A stretch of DNA of 64,000 nt from Reticulitermes speratus (lineage: Eukaryota; Arthropoda; Insecta; Blattodea; Rhinotermitidae), in assembly GCA_021186555.1 (NCBI GenBank), contig JAJKFL010000005.1:44449635-44513634 (forward strand). Reading direction: 5' to 3'. Made by a program: the position numbers and the translations under genes. Below, one piece after another: positions 48,540 through 59,800 of the stretch. Positions within the stretch are counted from its first letter, which is position 1. Every line of letters begins with the position of its first letter. The notes beneath the pieces are model-generated. The model was not told the DNA's origin and made no database searches. It saw only the letters and a list, made by a program, of their open reading frames with translations.

Positions 48540-49760
48540 CTCTGCTAAGTTCCCCCCCACACCAGAACCAGCCTATAACCTGAGAATGGCCTCTCAGCAT
48601 ACACAGATGCAGCTCATTCATACTTGAATGTCTAAAACTTCCACCATTCACCTTCTGCCGGAATTTCTGCTTCTTGTCTGTCCAGAATTTTTTAAAACCT
48701 GTCATTGAGAAGTATCCAGAATTCTGTTGCAATTCAGCAGCCTTCTTTCTCACACTTTTTAGGGGTGGCTGTTTATTCTTGGACGTTTTTAATGACTGAG
48801 ATGTGCAATGGTATTCTGGTAATGACTGCTGTAAGAAATGCAAAGTTTGGTCTTATGTATGCAATCTCTCTTTTTACATTAAATGCTTCACAGTTTTCCT
48901 CACAAAAGGTACGCAAGTTGCATCATTAACATCAGCAGATGCCGAACAATTTTTCCCATAGCTTCAAAGTGACACTGTAACATTCCACTGCCTGAAGCCA
49001 TGTGTGCCTGTGAGTGAAGATTGGCTGTGCTGGTAGACGAGTGATTAGCAGATCTTCTATCAAAGCAACGATCCTGGATGGTGCTTTGCAGAATACCTTC
49101 TTTATGTCTAAAATAAAGTTGTTCACTTTAGTAAATTCATTCCAGATTTATTGGCTAATCTATTTAAATCACGTGCCAGGCATGTCATATAAATTACATG
49201 TGGATAAAACACCTTTAAAAGTGGTGATGCAGCAAGCAAGAAAAATGCCCGCTTCTGTGCACAGAGCAAGAGTCTTTGTGTAATTTACTTCACTAGGATA
49301 TAAAATCTTCAGTGCTTTGTCGATGAATCAAGCAATTGAGTGGTTGTTCACATTCTTCAGAGGTTCTGAATATAAAAGATGGGGTTTGGAAAGTTTGTCC
49401 GCATCCAATTTTCAAACTATCAAATAGCATTATACCTACAAAGATTATCTGTTGTTTCATCTGTGGCTAACCACATCCAAGCATCACTTGTACTCTTGCC
49501 TTATTGTACATAGATTCTAGGTAATCTCTTCATAATGCTGATTGTGATGTGCTGCCACAAGAATTTTGCAATTTCTGCAAAGAAATTGTTTGTTTTCCTG
49601 CTAACAGACTGTGTCAGTGCAGGCTGGTTAGTAGCTAATTTTTGTTCTGCCTTTGCTTTGTGGATATTTCCCATCACACTTTGTGGTAGAAAATATTCTT
49701 TCTCACTTGTGACCTACAATGACACAAACAGTAGTAAGACTCTATCAGAATAATAGGTGA
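48540..49760 (-). pseudogene. Decayed hAT-like (CGGBP1-related) transposase fossil in the DNAAF1 upstream intron
   Basis: Reading the - strand from about 49750 down, fragments in changing frames give WLATDETTDN (near 49470), then FYPHVIYMTCLARDLNRLA (near 49180), then ILDIKKVFCKAPSRIVALIE with LPAQPIFTHRHTWLQAVE (49126-48932). These match the order DETTD - MIHVTCLAH - KKIFLKAPSR - PILTRWGTWL of hAT-type transposases related to CGGBP1 proteins, recalled from family knowledge. Many stops are present. The last open part (48843-48532) has no recognised motif. Confidence 0.65.
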
Positions 49761-50274
49761 TCATAATAATGTGGGAATGGCATTAGAATAGTTCCTAGAG
49801 TTCATATGACAGTAATTTATATTGACACAATAACAAATGGTACATACGTCTTTACTGGACTACTGATAAAATCAAGCCTTCTGGCATCTTACAAGGGAAT
49901 TCTGTAGTCCACTGCTGTATCATATTACCTTTCAATGTTTTCACTCACACCATTTCCAAAGGCACAAGTAACTTCAGATATTTTTTGATATGAAACTCAT
50001 TAACATGATGCAACGAAAATCTCCCAAAGAACAAATTAATTTAACACCTTTTGATATGAACAAACTGAGATATGTAGGTCATAAATTCTTCCTTTGATTA
50101 TTGCATTATTGAAATGCAATAGTTTCTCAGAAAAGGCAATATGAAATATTTATAAACAACCCAACTCTTTTGTGTTGTGCAAGATCCAGGAAGTCAGTTT
50201 TCACAGATCTTGAGCAGCTTTCCAGAGAATTTAGTAAAGAGAAAGTGAAGTTGTCTGTGTTAACACCATGAAAT

Positions 50275-50470
50275 CATATAGGAGGAGTAGAGTCATAGCT
50301 CCACTCAATCCACCTCAGCACTAGTTGGAGGTAAGCCATCAGCTTCATGCACTGGCCACTTTATGCCCAGGTCAAGAGCCCCACTACCCATTGAATATGA
50401 GACTGTGTTGGCTTCAGAGATTGTCTTTAAGTTTTGGAGAAGAGAAAAAACTCTTGCTTCTGCTGAGAGT
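50275..50470 (-). repeat. tRNA-derived SINE, 3' body
   Basis: The complement of the shared body is visible: GGAGGAGTAGAGTCATAGCT, CAGCACTAGTTGGAGGTAAG, GGCCACTTTATGCCCAGG and CACTACCCATTGAATATGAG. It lies upstream of the DNAAF1 coding start. Confidence 0.65.
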
Positions 50471-50689
50471 ATTTAATGCACAGGAAAAGACAGACAGAAT
50501 CTGAAAACAAGCATTTATAGGTATCAAAATGCTAAAAGAGGCATTGATGTCAAAATATACATTTTAGATACTAAAAAACTGAATCAGTTTACTTGTCCGT
50601 GAATGAGACATACTTTGGAATTTTTTGTGTATTTCCCCATAAAAAATAGATTTTTGCTGAACGTTTGATGTCTGCTTATAACACCCCTA

Positions 50690-51985
50690 ATCCTTTTTGG
50701 CACTTATTTTTTATAATTATTCAGGAGAGAGAGTATTAATATACAATAAGAATCAGAGCTATATTACCCTTTGTACCCTTTCTAACTGGGCAAAAATTAA
50801 ACATGGTGTTTCACAAGGTTCTATTTTAGGATCTCTGCTTTTTCTTCTTTATACAAATGATTTGCCAAAGATTATAAATAACAAATCTCTACTGATATTA
50901 TTTCCTGATAATACCAGCATATTATTTATTATTTCAAACCTCACTAATTACAATAAGGATATCCTTACAGTTTTCCAAATTAAAAACAAATGGTTTAAAG
51001 AAAATTTTCTTTCATTAAATTTTGAGAAAACTCACAACATTCATTTCATAACCAAGAATAACCAAACTACTAACATGGAGATTGGTTGTGATGATAAATT
51101 AATACCCATCGTCTCACATACTAAATTTCTTGGAATAAACATTGACAGTACCTTGTCCTGGACAACTCATATAGAACAGCTGATAACCAAACTCAGTACT
51201 GCTTGTTATATAATTAGATCCATTAAGCCATACACATCTCATACAACATTGTTTATGGTTTATTATTCCATTTTCATTCTATTATGAATTATGGTTTAAT
51301 ATTTTGGGGGAACTCTTCCTACAGTTGTAAAATCCTAGGTTGCAAAAGAAGGTAATCAGAATTATTATGGGATGCAGGAGTAGAGATTCTTGTCATAATC
51401 TATTTAAGAAATTGAGAATTTTACCACTAAAGTCACAGTATATATCTTCTTTACTCTTATTTGTAGTTAATAATAAAGATCAATTTATAGTAAATTCAGA
51501 AAACTATAGTATAAATACAAGACAAAGTACTAACCATTATTTATCTCAGGCAAATCTGGCTATATCCCAAAAAGGAGTTTACTATGTGAGTATTAAGATC
51601 TATACTAGTCTCCCCTCTGACATTAAAAACTTTTCTAATAATCCAAAGAATTTTAAGACAGTTTCAAAAACCTTTTTGTATACAAATTGCTTTTATTCAT
51701 TAGAGGAATTCTTTAATGTCAATAAGGAAAAATTAGACATTCCTATAATGAATTCTGTTTTGGTATATTGTTTGTTAAATGTTTCTTACTTTGTACAGTC
51801 AGCTACTTTTATATATCTAGTCATGCATTCAATATTTTATCTTATTCTATATAAATTGTGGTAATATATTCATTGTAATCCTTTTGTAATTGTATTTGTA
51901 TGTACATTTAATTTGACTTGTTCTATATCCAGTAGGTTTTCTAACATTTTTGGATCGACTTGAATGTAAATAAAAGAATGAATGT
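50690..51985 (+). mobile_element. 5'-truncated non-LTR retrotransposon (Jockey-like), reverse transcriptase 3' part
   Basis: The open frame 50697-51287 contains HGVSQGSILGSLLFLLYTND, the conserved RT motif before the catalytic box, then FPDNTSI where FADDTSI is expected, so both the A and the second catalytic D are lost. FLGINIDSTLSWTTHIEQL follows. A second frame (51340-51864) gives QKKVIRIIMGCRSRDSC and the C-terminal tail FYSLEEFF. The element ends near an A-rich AATAAAAGAATGAATG at about 51968. It is dead by frameshift and catalytic mutation. Confidence 0.85.
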
Positions 51986-52084
51986 GTGTGTGTTTACACA
52001 TGCAAACACAATAAAATTTTGGTATTGTAAGTCCTCATACAACACTAAACCTTTTCTTCTATCTAAATTTAGTGGCTAAGAACT

Positions 52085-52620
52085 ACTTAATAATTTATTC
52101 AACATGAACTTTGAGGTATACAGTTTTAACACTAGAAATAATACAAATTTTTTCCAACCTTCTACGCATTTAAAGATTTGTCAAAAAGGACCCTACCATT
52201 CTGGCATCAATGTGTTTAATAGTCTCCACCTTGAAATTAGGAATTCATCCTGTAATGATCAGAGGTTTAAGGTTGTTCTAAGGACATTTTTATTAACACA
52301 ATCATTTTATACATTGGATGAATATTTCGATCAAAAACCTTGTAATATAATTATATAATTACCATATTGTAATTGTGATTAATTTAGATTCCTCTTTTTA
52401 ATATTCTAATTATAAACTATGTTATACATTAATAAAATTAAAGTTATATTATGGTAATGAATAGGATGGAATTATGTTAATATTTTAAAATATCTGTGTT
52501 ATTACTTTATGACAAACTCAATGTAAAGTTTTTTGAGCGATGTTTTTATGGAGAAATTCTATGTCCAACGGTCGTGTACCATTGCAGGATCAATGAATAT
52601 AATAAAAATGAAATGAAATT
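52085..52620 (+). mobile_element. Second, shorter Jockey-like LINE 3' end in tandem
   Basis: The open frame 52104-52358 (FNTRNNTNFFQPSTHLKICQ, then FYTLDEYF) is the same C-terminal region as in the LINE just upstream, at low identity. It ends in AATATAATAAAAATGAAATG near 52600. It is in the same orientation as its neighbour but diverged, so it reflects independent insertions of related elements, not a recent duplication. Confidence 0.75.
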
Positions 52621-52924
52621 AAATATTTCACCCTCTGTCTCTTGCACGTAACATATGCACCACACAAACAAAACCCTGACAATCTAAAGAAGCTAATCTC
52701 ATTTTACCGTGGCCAGAGTCTTGTGTCAAATTCTTCTTCGCGATCTTTCTTTTCAGAAACGCCTTGCATTGTGAACACTTGTTAAGCAATTGTATCAAAC
52801 AGTTCTGCACTTATTTTAATACTTTTATCGTGTATTATTTTCTTGATATGAAGATATGTATAACAATTGGAAGTGACTAGTTATAGGTTGCCTAAATTAG
52901 GTACTTTAACTGTAAATGTCTGTT

Positions 52925-52938
52925 GTTGCTATGGCAAC
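52925..52938. promoter_or_regulatory. RFX-type X-box (GTTGCTATGGCAAC)
   Basis: The 14-mer GTTGCTATGGCAAC fits the X-box consensus RYYNYY-N(1-3)-RRNRAC exactly, with a 2-base spacer and a near-perfect dyad. RFX factors use this site to drive ciliary genes from insects to vertebrates (family knowledge). It lies in the gap upstream of DNAAF1, a ciliary dynein assembly gene, which is where such a site is expected. I infer that it serves DNAAF1 more than VPS50. Confidence 0.75.
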
Positions 52939-53589
52939 CATGATGTCTTTAATGTGACGAGAGAATAATCGAAATAAGCAGCGAAGTGGAAGAAGTTCTT
53001 GTCATTGCAAGTGCATGTGATTTATTTAATCACGCTCAGATATTTCAGCGTCGAATTGTAGGATAATTGTAGTCAATAATGAATTGCAAAGGATGTGTGT
53101 GTAGGCTAATCTGAAGCGCTATTTCGGCATTTGCTTGGCGGACTGATGAGGACCACATGATTTGTGCGGACGAAGTGGCACGAGGACACGGTTTTCTCCT
53201 AGTACTTCAGTTGCCCCTGCTAGTATCATTTCACCAATGTCCCATACTCATTCATTTATCTATCGCCGTCGCTATATAATGGACAGCACCATTAAATAAT
53301 ACTCAAAATGAAAAAAAAAACAAACCCGGATAACCCTCCCGAATAGGCGGCCTTTGGGCCAACATACGAAGCTGGAACCTTCGGATTAAGATTTTGAGTA
53401 GTATCCAATCGTCTGCAATTTTCGATGAAAGAAGTGTAAAAAGAAATTTTACACGACGTAACTGTATCGCTTTGATTAAAGCAATTATATTTATTTAGGA
53501 AAATAAATTATTGTGCACACACCATGAAGGCGCTGATGAAATATGACTGCAAAATGTTATGCCTGTAGGCGTATTCTCGGCATATTAGA

Positions 53590-53735
53590 GGGGCAAGATT
53601 ATTTTCATTTTTCTGCCTCAAAGATTAAGGCATGTTCCTCCGAAACGTCTGTGAATTTCACATCACATGATGTCACACCCAAGACGACGTCATCGTCGTG
53701 AGAACCTCGAATCTCGCAACTTTCCCTTTACACTG
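53590..53735 (-). repeat. RFEVLTAV-type dispersed repeat copy
   Basis: The - strand reads KVARFEVLTTMTSSWV and later TDVSEEHALIFEAEK, the start and middle of the family's translation. It sits 140 bp before the VPS50 start codon, within the presumed promoter. Confidence 0.6.
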
Positions 53736-53876
53736 AAAGAAGCATGCGTGCAGCACGTTGGTAGGACTGACTAACATGGGGCGTGCGGCTTGAGTGTAAA
53801 GTAATTGATGGATCGGAATAAATATTATCATTGCATACGTGTAATTTATACGCTGTTTGTGATTAAGAAATAAAAA

Positions 53877-56800
53877 ATGGATGATTTGAAACACAGATTG
53901 TTATTATTTATAAATAAACAGGTTGGTTATCGTATATCATGTGTGTTTAAACTGTCTGCAAGTGTTCCTTGTTCCGTTACTAGTGAGGGCCATTTAAACA
54001 TTTCAGTAACATTCATTACTCTTAGAATTTCGAGAGTGGTTAAGGTGTCGTATTCTGTTGCTCTGTCTGACAGGGTGTTCCGTCGAAGCCTTCATCAGTA
54101 GTTCTACCCAGTGATGAAGCAGTCCGATCTCCAACAGAAGAGGGAAATGTCCTAAATCGATCGAGTCAGCAGGAAACAAGAAGTAACCATGAACGTGATC
54201 TTTTAGCTGATCAAGATATACTTGAGAGTATTGAGCCAGAATACTTTAACAGTGAAGATTTTGATCCTAGTAGTCATGAGTTAAAGGTACATATGCTAGG
54301 TTCTTTACATTGGTGTAAGTATTTGAAGGAAAGTAAATATTATCCAGTACATTCCTTATATAATTTAAATTTGGCAGTCTCAGCCCCTAAACCAACATAC
54401 ATACATACATATATATATATATATACATACATATACATTCCATTGAGCCATCGTTTCACCATGTGGCATGTGGATATGAAACAAGTTGCAGTACTATAAA
54501 ACAATCAGTAGTCATATATCAGAAACAAATAGACAAATTCATTCCGTAGTCTGTCTTACGACAGGTCCATAGCCTCTTCCAAAGTGAGTTCTCCACAGGG
54601 TGCAATCTAATGCTTCCTCTTTCAATTTCCAGTATCTTTTCTTTTCCTTAAGGTCATCCAGTAGCTGCTTACAATAGACAAAATGTATAACTAATAACAT
54701 ACAATGTTTATGATTCTTTTCTTACAGCACAATCATCATTATTTATTTTGTGTTGATAATTTAAATATTCATTAATTGAATAAAAAGTATTCAGCAATTA
54801 AAAACCTCTTGAAGTCAATATAAAGTGCTTCTTATGCTTTAATGATTCTACAATGGATGCTGGTAATTTACTAAAAATCTTTATGCTTGCATAATAAACA
54901 CCCTCTGATATTATGCAAAAATTTGCTATTGGTCTGTGTTGTTGCGTGCTCATTCTTATAGCAATTCAAAGTTAAAAGTGAAGTATTCTAAATTATGCGC
55001 CAAAAAGGTTATTAAAGATAGTATATATTGAGAAGGTAGAGTCAGTATTTCCAATGCTTTGAATAAAGGTTTGCATGAAATTCTAGATTTAGTCTCTGTC
55101 ATAATTCCCACAGTTTTCTTGTGTAACTGAAAGACTTTTCCTGTGTGTGGAGTTGCCCCATATTTCATTATTGAATTGAAATAAGCAAAATAGATTATTT
55201 TAAGTGTGTCAGTAATACTAAAATGATACACAAATCTAAGTGCATAACAGATACTGCTCATTTTTGGTAATATTTTCTGTGTATCAGTCCATTTCATATA
55301 TTTCCAATTCCTAAACCAAGAAAGTTTATACAAACTGTGTGCAGAGTGTTGGACTAGGTCCAACAGAAAATCTGTCTTACTCCATTTAAGCACCATTATC
55401 AAACCAGAATCCTGAACCTCAACTGTTGAGAACCCTGTTGCATATTTTATATTATTGTTTTTTTTATACAGACTAATGCTTGAAAGGTGTATTTGACTCA
55501 AAGCGTGGCAGACCTAAGACAATAAAAAAAGGTAAAGTCGTTCCTTGTCCACACCATAAAGAACAGGGGGAGCAGAGGTATAGCTCCATTCATTTTTAAC
55601 CTTGGTGCTAGATGGTGGTGAGTCATCAACTTCATGCCCAAGCTTCCCCCTGGGAAGGACCCTGGTAGTGATTGAATTTGAAGAAAATGTTATGTGCCTG
55701 AGAATGTAATATTTGTGAGACTGAAAGGTTTTCAGAAAAATATTTTACAATTCATTCAGGACAGTATTTTCCATTTCTGTGATAAGCTGTCTGTTGGAGT
55801 TCCTTGCATCATGGTGGCTGTGAATGTTCCATACAGACTTTTATGATTTTTGCAGAAACTGCCCCAAAACCTAGACCGTGATGCCATTGAGCAAGACTTC
55901 GAGAAATTGCGACAGCAGCAGGTGGTGGTGTCCAAGAAAGTGTTGCAGCTCATACTGCAGAAGCATTCAACTTTCAGTGAGGAGTTTGCGAGGTTAGAGC
56001 AAGAGTGTTCGTCTAGGACTGTCATTACAGTTTTAATTCTCATGTACAACATTATGCACAGAACAGATCACACATTTCTTTTTATTGCAGCTCAACAAAT
56101 ACCCTTTATGTTTATTGTGAAATATTGTTTTTCTAAAACACATCTGGCAAGTAGAAATTTTTTAGGGCTTGTGAAGTGACCTGTGATTGTCATTATTTTC
56201 TAAAGTATGTTTGTGCCAGACAGCTGGAATCTTTATACATGTGGTAATTAAGATTACTTTATCCTGGGTTTTGACACCATGTACTGTAATCTGGTAGAAA
56301 GATATATATGTATCAGAGGAACATACTTCCTCCACCTTCAGGTTAGAATATGGAGGCAGTATGTCCCTGTGATATGTTGGCACAACAACTATTTGCTGGT
56401 TCTGCTTAGAAGACTGCAGTGTGAACATTACATATGTGCAAGGAGTTTTCTGTGGTGCTGCAATTGCTTTAGTCTGAGTCTGCACGGAAATGTATGTTAA
56501 AGCTGAAATAATTTTGAATGTAGGATTTTATTTGTGAATCTTAATTTTGGAACATCAGCTGTTTGGGAGATAAACTGATTGTGCAAGTTTTAAATTCTGC
56601 CAGTATGTAAAAGTTAAAAGAAAGTTTTTCCCTGCACACGTTATGAAGGCTTGTCTGATAAGAAACCAATTGCAGTGGGCCTAATGTAGACACAGTAATT
56701 GTATAGGCTGCACAACAATGGCCTAGGTGAAATAGATCAGCCATTGACATATGTCTATTGTTTCATTACATTGCTTTCACATCCAAAGCAAGTGTATGGT

Positions 56801-59800
56801 TCTGTGTGATTATGTAGAATCCTGAAGGTTCAACAGGAACTGCAGGCAATGCTGTGCGTGTGCAGGGAGGGGCGGAGGGACCTGAATCTTGCCAAGCGAC
56901 AATTTACATCAGCCAGTCTCGGGATCCTTGCTAACTACCGGAAGAGACAGGTGGTACAGGGCCTGCTGCACTCTCTGAACACAATCAAGACTCTGGTGAG
57001 CCTCAAGTATTTGAGTACCTTAGAATTTTTATTGGCCATATTATTGGTGTTGGGTTTTTTTTTGTCCATGTGGAGGATGTCAGGATAGTGTCTATAAACG
57101 GACCATCAAGACTTTCTTCCAGGTCATTGTACATTATCAGTCTCTTTCCTCCATCTCCTCCTCCTCCTCCTTTTTTTCTCCTCCTTTTCTTCCTCCTCCT
57201 TGTCCTCATCCTCTTTCTCATCCTCATCCTATAGAAGTCATCATTAATTAAATCATAAATAAAATAACTCATGATCTAATGTTACAGTCACATGGGTAGT
57301 ATTCCTGTTTTTATTCTGGAGCTCTTGATTTCAAAGCTGAGCCCTGAGACTGGTTATTTTGAGGTTACTCATGGTTTTCCTCAGTCTCCCAATACAAATG
57401 CTAGAATAGTACCTGGAATTAGGTCATGACCAGTTTCTTCCTTTACAGTCATTGTTTACTAATCATCCTGCTATTTTGGCCCATAAGCTACTGACAGCCT
57501 TGTTAAATGAAGAATAAGTAAAATGAATAACCTAATCATTGCAGTTGGTATGACTTTGGTAAATATGTTATGAGTCAGCCAGTGCACATGTCAAAGTAGA
57601 AGCAGAAATAAGTGGGTAGTTTGAAGTTTAGTTCAGAGCATGACTTGGATGTAATGCTTGTGGCAGCAACGCACGGAAGAACGTCTACAAGAGCTGCTGA
57701 ATGAAGGAAATTACCCTGGAGCAATAGGATTGCTCCTGGAATGCCAGAGTGCTGCAGCAACATATCGACATTTTACATGTGTTGCAGCCCTTAGTGGCAA
57801 GCTGCAAGACACACTTGAGATGGCAGAGGAGCAGCTGGATCAGGCTCTAGCAAAGGTATGGCACCCAGTTACAACCATTTGCAGTGCCAATACATCTCTT
57901 TTTACATTATTATTTCTACCTTGTGTTTAAATTATTCATGTATTTCCCACTGGGTAGGATACTTTTGGAATTCCTGTCAGCGTTACACAATCTAGTTTTC
58001 GCGTCGTTGATACCTTAAGACCCATTTCCTCACATTGCTGTGTAGCTTAACCTTACACCCATCCCACCCAGTTCACCTAGGCACCTCCAGTGAGTGTCAC
58101 TATATCTCCTGCTGTCTTTCCAGCAGCATTTTCGTTTACCACCCTCATCTGTATAACTTACTTTTATTTGTGTTTTATTTTTATTTATTTATTTTTTGTT
58201 TTTGTGTTGAGTGGCTGTTCTTCTTGGACTGCCAGACCCTGAAGCTGAAGGCACAATGTTCCTTCAAAATGTTGGGAACTACTCAACCAACAGCACAGCA
58301 TCACATTCCAGAAGAGCTCAGTCTTCAGAAACACTGCTGTGAAAAGCTCAAATTCTGTAGAATGTGAAACAGTCTGAAGTTGTCTTACTTCATTCATGGT
58401 ATGATTTTATCCTGTGTGAGATTTGAGGTTCTCACTGCTGTGAATGTTAAAACTGTAGCATGTAGCTTGGTAGATGGTTACCAGTGTTTCACAGGAATTT
58501 GTTACCTCCACCTTCAGCGTGAAAGACTGCTGATGAAGAGGGCAGCAGGTTCATCCAAAACGTTGGTAACTGTGTTCCAAACTACTTGTCATCACATCTC
58601 AAGGACTGCATTCTGATTTCATCTTCTCTGCCACCACTCTTACTTAAAAGTGAACAGTAAAATGGTACATATGAAAGATGAGTCAAGACATTGTACTTTC
58701 CAGGTGTGCAGTCACTTTGACGCTGACCACTATAGTAAAGTGCAGGCTGCATACCATCTGCTGGGCAAGACACAGATGGCAATGGACCAACTACATATGC
58801 ACTTTGCATCAGCAATCCATAATGCTGCATTTAATGTTGTGCATGGATATGTAGAACTGTGCTCTAGTGCAGCACAGGCAGAAAGTGTGGCTGGTGGTGG
58901 CACATTCCACAAGAAAGAGTACAATCAGCTGTGTCAGGTTGGTAACATCTAATACAATACAATTTTAACAGGATAGGAGACCAGGCAGGTTGGTGTTGTT
59001 GTAATGTCATAATCTGTAGACACATTATTCAGATTTTGATGGCTTTTGCATGTGTTTCTTCAGTACATCCAGATGACTACCACAGTGGTACCTTAGAATA
59101 TGCCAAATCCAACATTCTTCATGCTCTGTAAATCTGAAGCTGTCATGGTCAGTAATTGCAGAGATGTGTTCTTGGGCAGTTGGTTATGTCAGGATGGAAC
59201 ATTTTAGAAACTGTAACTTTTGGCATCATATGGGACACAATTCACACAAAGTCAATCCTGGCACCAGGCCATCAGCATCCTCTTAGACAGCAGACAGACC
59301 AGGGGACAAGCCTTGTCGAAAGAGAGATGGCTGGACACAGAAACACAGCAACTAGGTAATGAGAGTTCTTTTTGACAGAAGAGTTGCTGTCTGTGATATG
59401 AGCTGTGTAGACACATAACTCTGCCTACTGCACTGCTGCTTGTTTGGTTTTGGATGACACTGGACCCCAAGGAACTAACTGTGTATATAAATAAAACATG
59501 CAGTGATGCCTGTTATCACATCAGTCCTGAATGATGAAGACAGTGAAATTTTAGATAATGGAAATTCATTTCATCTTGATGCAGCTGACTGCCCAAGTAA
59601 AATTTATTGCTTCTTTCCTGCTCACTATTCATGATTATTGGTACTTTGTAAACTTTGCAGTAGAAACATCATTGTTAAATAACCTGCTGCCTCCATGAAT
59701 AGCTGGTTTTTCACATCTAAGAAGACTGTAATCTTAGTATTTACCATAGTGGGAACTTCACCCCTCATAAAATGTTTGGATACATGTGTTTAACTGCTCT

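Larger units (their letters stand above)
52500..54060. promoter_or_regulatory. Putative bidirectional promoter between DNAAF1 and VPS50
   Basis: This interval separates the 5' ends of two divergent genes. It has frequent CpG dinucleotides, while the DNAAF1 introns to the left and VPS50 introns to the right have very few. It contains the X-box at 52925-52938 and the VPS50 start codon at 53877. A GT donor on the - strand after 52708 could end a DNAAF1 5' UTR exon. Promoter activity is inferred from position, composition and the X-box. A RFEVLTAV-type repeat occupies about 53590-53735. Confidence 0.6.

Noticed and set aside
41805-51339. Shared TGTAAAATCCTAGG in the big palindrome (about 41810) and in the LINE at 51326-51339
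   Set aside because: Only about 15 bases match and the flanks are unrelated, so I treat it as coincidence.
52628-52810. Possible N-terminal coding exon of DNAAF1
   Set aside because: Splicing from the donor after 52708 to the acceptor before 48063 gives GCA then TGA, a stop. It can only be 5' UTR, and the coding start is 48062.
59252-59470. 72-codon - strand frame, and similar short frames in introns
   Set aside because: No homology pattern, ordinary length for chance in this composition, and position inside VPS50 introns.
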